22,534 bases of DNA. Origin: a gamma proteobacterium symbiont of Lucinoma myriamae. Lineage in GTDB: Bacteria > Pseudomonadota > Gammaproteobacteria > GRL18. Location of the stretch: the NCBI GenBank assembly GCA_025655635.1, contig JAHXIM010000480.1, positions 1 through 22,534 on the forward strand, read 5' to 3'. The translations under genes were made by a program, and so were the position numbers. Below the pieces are notes generated by a model. It made no database searches. It had not been told where the DNA came from and saw nothing but the letters and a program-made list of their open reading frames with translations. This document shows, piece after piece, positions 6,433-13,442 of this stretch. Numbering within the stretch: the first letter of the stretch is position 1; the number at the start of each line of letters is the position of its first letter.

Positions 6433-8259
6433 TTATGCTTTTTTCGGACGTGCTGCACGTTTACGTGCATTTTCATCCAATAAACGCTTACGAATTCGCA
6501 CACTATCTGGTGTCACTTCAACTAATTCATCTTCATCAATGAATTCCAGAGCCTGCTCAAGAGACATTTTTATCGGTGTCGTCAACGTCACTGCTTCATC
6601 TGTTCCAGAGGCACGTACATTCGTTAATTGCTTGGCTTTTAATGCGTTAACCACCAAGTCATTGCTGCGTGAATGAATACCGATAACCATGCCTTCATAA
6701 ATATCAACACCACTGCCAATAAAGAGACGGCCACGTTCCTGCAGATTAAACAAACCAAAAGCAACGGAAGCACCCTGACCATTACTAATCAGAACACCCT
6801 TGTCACGTTTAGCAAAGTCACCCGCAATCATAGGGCCATAATGAGCGAAATTATGATAAAACAAACCACTACCGGATGTCTGTGTCATAAACTCTGTCTG
6901 AAAACCGATTAAGCCTCTTGATGGCACAATATATTCCAGTCTGACCTGGCCTTTACCGTCAGGAACCATATTGGTCAGTTCACCCTTAACTTCACCCATT
7001 TTTTCCATGATACCGCCCTGATGCTGCTCTTCAACATCCAGCATCACTTCTTCAAAGGGTTCACTCATCACACCATCAATTTCTTTGGTGATCACTTCAG
7101 GTCTGGAAACACCCAGCTCAAAACCTTCACGGCGCATATTTTCAATCAATACGCCCAGGTGCAATTCACCACGTCCTGAAACTTTAAATTTATCAGGATC
7201 TTCTGTCGGCTCAACTCTAAGAGCCACATTATGAAGCAGTTCTTTATCCAGACGATCTTTAATCTGGCGAGAGGTAACGAACTTACCTTCACGACCAGCA
7301 AAAGGTGAGTTATTAACCTGAAAAGTCATGGTGACTGTGGGTTCATCAACCGTCAGTGCAGGTAATACCTCCACGGCATTTGGATCACATAAAGTATCAG
7401 AAATATTAAGGCCTTCAATACCGCAAAATGCAATAATATCACCCGCTTGAGCTTCTTGTACTTCTACTCGTTCAAGCCCTTTGAAACCAAAGAGTTTCAA
7501 CATCCGGCCTTTACGTTCAACACCTTCATGATCAATGATGACCACAGGTGTATTCGCTTTAATAATACCCTGTTTGATACGTCCAATACCGATAACTCCC
7601 AGATAACTATTGTAATCCAGACTAATAACCTGCATTTGAAAAGGTGCATCAATGTCCACATCGGGTGGTGAGACTTTTTCAACAATAGTTTCAAACAAGG
7701 GCTGCATATCGCCTTCACGCACATCATCTTCAAGAGATGCATAACCATTAATTGCTGAGGCATATACGATGGGGAAATCAAGCTGATCGTCTGTACCACC
7801 CAAACGGTCAAATAATTCAAAAGTCTGGTCAATCACCCAGTCAGGACGACCGCCGTCACGATCAATTTTATTGACCACAACAATGGGATTTAAGCCGAGT
7901 TCGAATGCTTTTTGTGTCACAAAACGAGTTTGCGGCATAGGGCCTTCAACGGCGTCAACTAATAGACAAACACAGTCGACCATGGACAGAACCCGTTCAA
8001 CTTCACCACCAAAGTCAGCATGTCCCGGTGTGTCGACAATATTAATATGGTAGTCATTCCATTCAATGGCTGTATTTTTGGATAAAATCGTGATGCCGCG
8101 TTCTTTTTCCAGATCGTTAGAGTCCATCATCCGTTCAGATACTTCCTCGCGTTCACCAAAAGTACCGGATTGCTTTAGCAGCTCATCAACGAGCGTGGTT
8201 TTGCCATGGTCAACGTGTGCGATGATGGCGATGTTTCTGATTTTACTAATATCTTTCAC
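6433..8259 (-). CDS. typA: Translational GTPase TypA/BipA
   Basis: BipA is a ribosome-associated GTPase related to EF-G and LepA that affects ribosome assembly and growth under cold or other stress. The 608-aa length is normal. G motifs are AHVDHGKT at 14-21, RGITI at 54-58, DTPGH at 76-80 and NKID at 130-133. The C-terminal domain has the family section PSRGLIGFQTEFMTQTSG and the loop around ISNGQGASVAFGLF. The likely start is GTG (8257-8259), giving MKDISKIRNIAII; no ATG fits, and the ribosome site is poor. A promoter with a perfect -10 box lies about 105 bp upstream, leaving a long leader. The gene is transcribed alone, with a strong hairpin after it. Confidence 0.97.
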   Translation of the reverse strand: MKDISKIRNIAIIAHVDHGKTTLVDELLKQSGTFGEREEVSERMMDSNDLEKERGITILSKNTAIEWNDYHINIVDTPGHADFGGEVERVLSMVDCVCLLVDAVEGPMPQTRFVTQKAFELGLNPIVVVNKIDRDGGRPDWVIDQTFELFDRLGGTDDQLDFPIVYASAINGYASLEDDVREGDMQPLFETIVEKVSPPDVDIDAPFQMQVISLDYNSYLGVIGIGRIKQGIIKANTPVVIIDHEGVERKGRMLKLFGFKGLERVEVQEAQAGDIIAFCGIEGLNISDTLCDPNAVEVLPALTVDEPTVTMTFQVNNSPFAGREGKFVTSRQIKDRLDKELLHNVALRVEPTEDPDKFKVSGRGELHLGVLIENMRREGFELGVSRPEVITKEIDGVMSEPFEEVMLDVEEQHQGGIMEKMGEVKGELTNMVPDGKGQVRLEYIVPSRGLIGFQTEFMTQTSGSGLFYHNFAHYGPMIAGDFAKRDKGVLISNGQGASVAFGLFNLQERGRLFIGSGVDIYEGMVIGIHSRSNDLVVNALKAKQLTNVRASGTDEAVTLTTPIKMSLEQALEFIDEDELVEVTPDSVRIRKRLLDENARKRAARPKKA

Positions 8260-8364
8260 TGTGAAAGTCCAAAAATAAGCTATAGTTAATAAATAGTTTC
8301 AACCTGGGTAAGATCATTGTTAGTTTATAAGGCAGATCATCAATCAGGTTAAAAGAAAAGGCGC

Positions 8365-8393
8365 ATTATAGCGGAATGCTGCATATAAATCAG
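8365..8393 (-). promoter_or_regulatory. Predicted sigma-70 promoter of typA
   Basis: On the minus strand a perfect TATAAT (8365-8370) follows a weak -35 box CTGATT (8388-8393) by 17 bp. The resulting leader of about 100 nt before the GTG start leaves space for post-transcriptional control, though I see no known riboswitch in it. Confidence 0.55.
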
Positions 8394-8477
8394 AATTAAT
8401 TGTTATTCAATAAAAATTTTATGTTAATGTTAATAATTTTTCGTGTTTATACTCTATTCTAAGGCAGGCACAAGTCA

Positions 8478-8942
8478 CTAATCCCTGTCATTTAATATCG
8501 GTTCAACATCAAAAACAATGCCATCAACCCCAGTTACTTTAACCGGAGTTTCAATGGGAGTATCTACACCATGCACTCGCCAGCTTGAATCATCAACTTT
8601 AATTTTACCAACACCATTTTCAATCGGCTCAATGAGGCGAAAAGTATGACCTATATATTGCTCTGCACGACGATTCAGATGCGCTACATCAGGTTCTGGT
8701 GGTGGGAAAAAACGACCAGTCAAGCGCCAGGCCGCAATGCTCGCTACAGATAATACGGCAAAGACAAACAGCTGATTCTGCCAGCTCAAATCAGGTTTGA
8801 GGTATAGAACAACACCCACACAGGCGGAAGAAACGCCCAGCCACATGAAAAATACACCAGGGCTGAAAATTTCCATAATAATTAACACCACAGCAAAGGT
8901 CAGCCAATGCCAAAATTCCAATTGTGTAAACAGTGATTCCAT
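8478..8942 (-). CDS. NfeD family membrane protein
   Basis: A short-form NfeD protein of 154 aa: two to three membrane helices in the first 70 residues (WHWLTFAVVLIIMEIFSPGVFFMW, then a second hydrophobic stretch around 45-75). A soluble OB-fold follows, with HTFRLIEPIENGVGKIKV and VKVTGVDGIVFDVEP. NfeD proteins partner with SPFH/stomatin proteins in membrane microdomains. The upstream qmcA stops only 24 bp before this start, so the two form one operon. The start ATG has a strong ribosome site, GGAGAG, 8 nt away. The long serine-protease form of NfeD is not present. Confidence 0.9.
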   Translation of the reverse strand: MESLFTQLEFWHWLTFAVVLIIMEIFSPGVFFMWLGVSSACVGVVLYLKPDLSWQNQLFVFAVLSVASIAAWRLTGRFFPPPEPDVAHLNRRAEQYIGHTFRLIEPIENGVGKIKVDDSSWRVHGVDTPIETPVKVTGVDGIVFDVEPILNDRD

Positions 8943-8966
8943 TAATGCACTCTCCCTGCCTGAATG

Positions 8967-9887
8967 TTAATCTGATTTTTTAGCATAAATTTCTTTTGTC
9001 AGCTCACCAATACCACCCAGAGCACCGATCAAGCCTGATGCCTCTAGCGGCATAAAGACCAGTTTCTGGTTTTCAGCACTGCCTATTTCTTTTAATGCAT
9101 CAACGTATTTAGTTGCCACAAAATAATTAATGGCATTGACATCCCCTTTCTCAATGGCCTGAGATACCATTAATGTTGCCTTTGCTTCTGCTTCTGCTAA
9201 TCTCTCTCGAGCTTCTGCTTCTCGAAATGCTGCTTCTCTTTCACCTTCTGCCTGCAGAATAACAGCCTGTTTTTCACCCTCAGCGCGCAAAATTTCACCC
9301 TGACGCTCACCTTCTGCTTCGAGAATATTAGCCCGTTTTTCCCGCTCAGCTTTCATCTGACGCGCCATGGCATCAACCAGATCCATAGGTGGTGCAATGT
9401 CTTTAATTTCAATACGAGTCACTTTGACACCCCAGGGCGTTGTGGCTTCATCAACAACATTAAGTAATTGAGTATTGATTTCATCACGTTTTGACAAAAG
9501 CTCATCTAAATCCATTGAACCCATTACTGTTCTGATATTCGTCATGGTCAGATTGAGAATGGCATGTTCCAGATTATTCACTTCATAAGAGGCCTTGGCA
9601 CTATCAATGATCTGAAAAAACACCACACCATCCACTTTAACCATGGCATTATCTTTGGTAATAATTTCCTGAGACGGCACATCCATAACCCGCTCCATCA
9701 TATTCACTTTATGACCCACAGAATCAAACACCGGGACAATAAAATTCAATCCCGGACGCAATGAATGTGTATAACGGCCAAAGCGTTCAACGGTATACTC
9801 CATTCCCTGAGCGACTTTTTTAATCCCCATTACGACGATAACAATCGCAAAGACTAAAAATCCCAAAACAAAAACATCAAATCCCAT
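8967..9887 (-). CDS. qmcA: SPFH-domain stomatin-like protein (QmcA/paraslipin)
   Basis: One N-terminal membrane helix (about residues 2-22) is followed by an SPFH/band-7 domain containing GMEYTVERFGRYTHSLRPGL. A long charged coiled coil follows, with repeating AEGE units (three in a row at about 190-220), as in QmcA and bacterial stomatins that form membrane-bound oligomers with NfeD. The open frame reaches an ATG at 9908. A strong ribosome site (GGGGAG) 7 nt before the next ATG supports a start at 9887, giving MGFDVFVLGF and 306 aa. The gene is first in an operon with nfeD and divergent from the TtcA-family gene. The client of this complex cannot be read from sequence. Confidence 0.93.
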   Translation of the reverse strand: MGFDVFVLGFLVFAIVIVVMGIKKVAQGMEYTVERFGRYTHSLRPGLNFIVPVFDSVGHKVNMMERVMDVPSQEIITKDNAMVKVDGVVFFQIIDSAKASYEVNNLEHAILNLTMTNIRTVMGSMDLDELLSKRDEINTQLLNVVDEATTPWGVKVTRIEIKDIAPPMDLVDAMARQMKAEREKRANILEAEGERQGEILRAEGEKQAVILQAEGEREAAFREAEARERLAEAEAKATLMVSQAIEKGDVNAINYFVATKYVDALKEIGSAENQKLVFMPLEASGLIGALGGIGELTKEIYAKKSD

Positions 9888-10044
9888 TTTAGTACTCCCC
9901 TGATCCATTTTCTATTGAGTAAATAATAGTTGAGACAGGCTTCATATTCAAGGAAGCTGTTCAAGGAAACACAGCAAAAAATAAGGAGTATTTTTTATAA
10001 ACGTTGTATCTGTTATGATAGTATTTTAACTTTCAGGCTCTCAA
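9888..10044. promoter_or_regulatory. Divergent intergenic region of qmcA and the TtcA-family gene
   Basis: This 157-bp region must hold both promoters. A good -10 box TATGAT lies on the plus strand at about 10014-10019, with only a weak -35. A 9-mer, TTCAAGGAA, is repeated directly at 9947-9955 and 9960-9968 (13-bp period), and a GCTTC/GAAGC hairpin overlaps the first copy. These could be regulator binding sites, but no known motif is recognised. Confidence 0.35.
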
Positions 10045-10800
10045 ATGGCTGTTCAAAATTACCTTAAACCACCCAAACGACTAATGCGTCATGTTGGCCG
10101 TGCTATTGCGGATTTTAAGATGATCAATGAGGGTGACCGAATTTTATTAGGTGTGTCTGGTGGTAAAGATTCTCTTTCTTTATTACTTATTTTGCATCAT
10201 TTGAAACAATATGCGCCAATAAAATTTGAGCTTGGTGCTGTGACGGTTGATCCGCAAATTGAAGGTTTTGATCCATCTCCTTTAAAAGACTATCTTGCCA
10301 GCTTAGGCGTTCCCTACTTTTATCAGGAACAGGCCATATTAGATCAGGCCGAAGGTTCAATGGACGGTGATTCTTTCTGTTCTTTTTGTTCCCGAATGAA
10401 GCGCGGCATACTCTATAGTACGCTAAGAAAGGAAGGTTATAACGTACTGGCGCTGGCACAACACCTTGATGATCTGGCCGAAAGCTTTTTAATGTCAGCA
10501 TTTCATAATGGTAAGCTGCAAACTATGAAGGCTAATTATTCCATTCAGGCAGGCGATATCCGCGTCATCCGCCCTCTTGTTTATGCCCGAAAAACGCTAA
10601 CAACCGCCTATGCAGAAGCGGCTCAATTACCTGTCATTCCAGACAGCTGCCCTGCCTGTTTTAGTATGCCGACACAACGCGATCACATGAAGCAATTACT
10701 AGCTCAGGAAGAAAAGCTTAATAAAAATTTATTCAGCAGCTTACTTAATACCATGAAACCACTCATGTCTGTTGATCATGCTTTGATTAACAAGCCTTAG
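10045..10800 (+). CDS. TtcA-family PP-loop tRNA-thiolation-like protein (divergent)
   Basis: At 251 aa it is shorter than Escherichia coli TtcA (about 311 aa). It carries the ATP-binding PP-loop SGGKDS at 38-43, a first CxxC at C112 and C115 (CSFCSRMKRGILY), and a second at C202 and C205 (SCPACFSMP). The section VIRPLVYARK sits between them. TtcA uses an iron-sulfur cluster held by such cysteines to thiolate cytidine 32 of some tRNAs. The usual GHHxDD box reads AQHLDD here, and the PCNLCGSQ box is changed. It may therefore be a paralogue with another target. The start ATG has a weak AGG site. It ends 14 bp before the acyltransferase gene, suggesting one transcript. Confidence 0.78.
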   Translation: MAVQNYLKPPKRLMRHVGRAIADFKMINEGDRILLGVSGGKDSLSLLLILHHLKQYAPIKFELGAVTVDPQIEGFDPSPLKDYLASLGVPYFYQEQAILDQAEGSMDGDSFCSFCSRMKRGILYSTLRKEGYNVLALAQHLDDLAESFLMSAFHNGKLQTMKANYSIQAGDIRVIRPLVYARKTLTTAYAEAAQLPVIPDSCPACFSMPTQRDHMKQLLAQEEKLNKNLFSSLLNTMKPLMSVDHALINKP

Positions 10801-10814
10801 GCTATATTGAAACA

Positions 10815-11696
10815 ATGCAAAAATTTTTAATCACAGGTATCTTGCATTTTTTTGCCCTGATGCCTTTAAGACTAAATCATCTTATCGGCTCATGGATTGG
10901 CCTTGTCTTATATTATTTAAAAGGAAAAACATGGCAGGTATCTAAAACTAATATTCAACTGTGTTTTCCTGAAATGAGCCAGCTTGAGCAGGAAGCTATC
11001 TTAAAAGACAGTCTGATTGAATTAGGCAAACAATTCACTGAAATGGGTCCCATGTGGCTCTGGTCATCTGAGAAAACATTATCATTACTGGCGCAGGTAT
11101 CAGGCAAGGAATATATGGATGCCGCCATGCAGTCCGGCAAAGGTGTTTTTTTACTCACACCCCATCTCGGCTGCTGGGAAATAGCCGGGCTCTATTTAGG
11201 CGCTAATATTCCGGTCACTATTTTATATTCTCGCCCTAAAATAAAAGCCTTTGATGATATAGTCCGCAGCTCACGAATTCGCTCCGGTGCCACACTGGTT
11301 GCCGCCGATGCCTCAGGTGTCAAAAGTATTTTTAAGACATTACGACAGGGTAACGGCACCGGAATATTACCCGATCAAAACCCTGATGATATTAATAGCG
11401 GTGTATTTGCCCCTTTTTTTGGTATTCAGACATTAACCATGACCTTTATTTCTAAACTGGCCAGCAAGACAGGTGCTGCAATTGTGATTGGCTATGCTGA
11501 ACGCCTGCCAAAAGGAAAAGGTTATCACCTGCACATCAGACAGGCTGATCCTGATATTGCCAATGCCGATCCATTAATTTCTGCTACGGCATTAAATAAA
11601 ACCGTAGAGGATTATATTCGGGAAGTCCCTGCTCAATATCAGTGGAGTTATAAACGTTTTAAGAAACGGCCCGAAGGGGAAGAAAAGTTTTATTGA
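10815..11696 (+). CDS. LpxL/HtrB-family lipid A (lysophospholipid) acyltransferase
   Basis: The 293-aa protein belongs to the lauroyl/myristoyl acyltransferase family that adds secondary acyl chains to lipid A at the inner membrane. It has a hydrophobic N-terminus (about 1-35). The catalytic HxxxxE motif is TPHLGCWE (H117, E122). It also has a conserved middle section LPDQNPDDINSGVFAPFFG and a C-terminus with PAQYQWSYKRFKKRPEG. The last is typical of this family, since W-x-x-K-R-F is shared by LpxL-like enzymes. It follows the TtcA-family gene by 14 bp. The acyl chain length and the acceptor cannot be deduced. After its stop the sequence runs straight into the palindromic elements, with no separate U-tract terminator. 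Confidence 0.9.
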   Translation: MQKFLITGILHFFALMPLRLNHLIGSWIGLVLYYLKGKTWQVSKTNIQLCFPEMSQLEQEAILKDSLIELGKQFTEMGPMWLWSSEKTLSLLAQVSGKEYMDAAMQSGKGVFLLTPHLGCWEIAGLYLGANIPVTILYSRPKIKAFDDIVRSSRIRSGATLVAADASGVKSIFKTLRQGNGTGILPDQNPDDINSGVFAPFFGIQTLTMTFISKLASKTGAAIVIGYAERLPKGKGYHLHIRQADPDIANADPLISATALNKTVEDYIREVPAQYQWSYKRFKKRPEGEEKFY

Positions 11697-11747
11697 TATG
11701 TCTGAAAAACCACCTAAGTTGCCGTTCTGGTAAATTCTTTTGAATAC

Positions 11748-11866
11748 GATTACGGAGTGTACTGGTACATATGTCTGGGGACGCTCCAGTACGTCCATGT
11801 AACGCTTAAGGATGACATCCATGTCATCCAAAACCCCATCCAGACGTACCAGTACACCCCGTAATC
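11748..11866 (+). repeat. Nested-palindrome repeat element, copy 1
   Basis: Outer arms are 11748-11780 and 11834-11866. They share GATTACGG, then A or G, then GTGTACTGGTAC and GTCTGG, with small gaps. The core between GGGG (11777-11780) and CCCC (11834-11837) begins ACGCT. It holds a hairpin TACGTCCATGTA and then a 20-nt palindrome GGATGACATCCATGTCATCC (11810-11829) with 9-bp arms, and ends in AAAA. The core order matches copy 2 read in reverse complement. No transposase is nearby, so any movement would depend on a gene elsewhere. Confidence 0.75.
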
Positions 11867-12018
11867 TCTACGGCATTTATCCTCTCTCGCGCTGTCCCAA
11901 AATCAAAAGAAAGGTCAAAAGCCAAAGCAATATCAAGAGAAAAAGCGATGAATTCAAAAGGTTACACACGCTTTTGATTTTGATTCTTACCCCATAGTGA
12001 GGAAAATGATGTGCGTAG

Positions 12019-12139
12019 TGGCAGGGTGGGGAGGTGGTATTAGATTCGGGGGCTTTTCGAGGCATGGATGCCGAGGATGAGCAGTACATGGATGTATTTA
12101 AGCGTCCCCAGAATCTAATACCACCTCCCCACCCTGCCA
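12019..12139 (-). repeat. Nested-palindrome repeat element, copy 2 (opposite orientation)
   Basis: Outer arms 12019-12051 and 12106-12139 are almost perfectly complementary (starting TGGCAGGGTGGGGAGG and ending ATTC before the G-run, one base different). Read on the minus strand, the core starts GGGGACGCT, then TACATCCATGTA, then GGCATCCATGCC, then GAAAAGC and CCCC. This is the same order as in copy 1, although the arms have no resemblance to those of copy 1. It lies 152 bp from copy 1. Confidence 0.75.
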
Positions 12140-12210
12140 TGGATTTTTAGCAATACCCATTTATCCGAACGCCCCCTTTGGGATGGCTGCCGCCAATAAT
12201 GAATGTATTT

Positions 12211-13275
12211 TTATTTATGATACTGCTTACTATGCTCATGCACCGCATCAACAAACACACCCACATTTTCAGGGTCAATATGCTGATGAATGCCGTGCCC
12301 TAAATTAAAGACATGGCCATTACCTTCACCATAACTGGCTAAAATAGTTTTGACTTCCTGTTCAATACGCTCAGGCTTAGCATAAAGAATACTGGGATCC
12401 ATATTACCCTGCAGGGCCACTTTATCACCCACGCGGGCACGAGCATCAGCCATATCAAGCGTCCAGTCAACACCTAAGGCATCACAGCCCGTATCAGCCA
12501 TGCTTTCGAGCCAGCCAGCAGCTCCCTTGGAAAATAATACAACTGGCACTTGTCTGCCGTCATTCTCACGAGTCAGACCATCAACAATCTGCTGCATATA
12601 GCGTAATGAAAATTCTTTATAATCCCGTGGCGTTAATACACCACCCCAGGTATCAAAGATCATAACCGCCTGCGCACCGGCAGCAATTTGTGCATTTAAA
12701 TAACTGGTGACTGATTGTGCCAGTGTATCAAGCAATTTATGCATGGTTTGCGGTTCATCAAACATCATGCCTTTGACTTTACCAAACTCTTTAGTTGAAC
12801 CACCTTCAACCATGTAAGTTGCCAGAGTCCAGGGACTGCCGGAAAAACCAATTAAAGGCACTCGACCATCAAGCTCTTTGCGAATAGTACGTACGGCATT
12901 CATTACATACTGTAATTCACCTTCCGGATCAGGTACACCTAAGGCGTTTACATCTGCAGCTGAACGAACAGGCTTATCAAACTTAGGGCCTTCACCCTGA
13001 GCAAATCGCAACTGTAGCCCCATAGCATCCGGGATAGTAAGAATATCTGAAAATAAAATGGCCGCATCCAGTTCATAACGTTCAAGCGGCTGGATAGTCA
13101 CTTCACAAGCCAGTTCAGCATTCATACACAGATCCATAAAGCTGCCGGCTTTTTCTCGAGTCGCGCGGTATTCCGGCAGATAACGACCAGCCTGACGCAT
13201 CATCCATACAGGAGTCATATCAACGGGTTGACGTAATAGGGCCTTAAGAAAACGGTCGTTTTTCAATTCACTCAT
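12211..13275 (-). CDS. hemE: Uroporphyrinogen decarboxylase
   Basis: It removes four carboxyl groups from uroporphyrinogen III to give coproporphyrinogen III, a cytosolic step toward heme. The length of 354 aa is normal. The N-terminal signature PVWMMRQAGRYLPEYR is at 22-37, with R27 and R31 as substrate-binding arginines. D77 lies in the FSDILTIPDAMG section. GFSGSPWTLATYMVEGG follows later, and the C-terminal GHGIHQHIDPENV is present. ATG start with AGGA 9 nt upstream. It is the last gene of the DamX-gltB-gltD-hemE block, an order I also recall from Pseudomonas. The gap of 167 bp after gltD suggests it may have its own promoter. Confidence 0.97.
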   Translation of the reverse strand: MSELKNDRFLKALLRQPVDMTPVWMMRQAGRYLPEYRATREKAGSFMDLCMNAELACEVTIQPLERYELDAAILFSDILTIPDAMGLQLRFAQGEGPKFDKPVRSAADVNALGVPDPEGELQYVMNAVRTIRKELDGRVPLIGFSGSPWTLATYMVEGGSTKEFGKVKGMMFDEPQTMHKLLDTLAQSVTSYLNAQIAAGAQAVMIFDTWGGVLTPRDYKEFSLRYMQQIVDGLTRENDGRQVPVVLFSKGAAGWLESMADTGCDALGVDWTLDMADARARVGDKVALQGNMDPSILYAKPERIEQEVKTILASYGEGNGHVFNLGHGIHQHIDPENVGVFVDAVHEHSKQYHK

Positions 13276-13355
13276 TTATATTTTCCTGATTAAGAGTTTA
13301 GATTATTATTTTCATTAAACTCATTATCCTAGTCATTAGGAATTTTGAATATTGG

Positions 13356-13386
13356 TTATTGAGTGAGCATTTGACCCACTCAATAA
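13356..13386 (-). terminator. Stem-loop between gltD and hemE
   Basis: A perfect 10-bp stem (TTATTGAGTG at 13356-13365 with CACTCAATAA at 13377-13386) has an 11-nt loop. It lies about 57 bp after the gltD stop and lacks a U-run on the minus strand, so terminator function is uncertain. It could instead be a processing or stability element between the two genes. Confidence 0.4.
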
Positions 13387-13442
13387 TATTGGATTGCTGT
13401 CTATTATTTTTTTATCAGCAAGGTCTGCTTTTTGTTAACAGG

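Larger units (their letters stand above)
11697..12210. other. 514-bp gene-free region with two nested-palindrome elements
   Basis: No supportable gene is present; the open frames here run through palindromes. It contains elements 1 and 2 (listed separately). Between them lies a perfect 12-bp inverted repeat, CAAAATCAAAAG (11898-11909) and its complement (11971-11982), around a 61-nt A-rich spacer. It separates the lipid A acyltransferase (plus) from hemE (minus), so transcription converges here, and the elements may also end transcripts. Confidence 0.7.

Noticed and set aside
9160..9340. Repeated GCTTCTGC-like units in qmcA
   Set aside because: They encode the AEGE/AEAE coiled-coil repeats normal for SPFH proteins and are not a DNA repeat in their own right.
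11592..11831. 79-codon minus-strand frame
   Set aside because: It overlaps the end of the acyltransferase gene and element 1; no ribosome site and no recognisable protein.
11877..12140. 87-codon minus-strand frame starting MAGWGGG
   Set aside because: It runs through element 2 and the A-rich inverted repeat, has no ribosome site, and its sequence is set by the palindromes.
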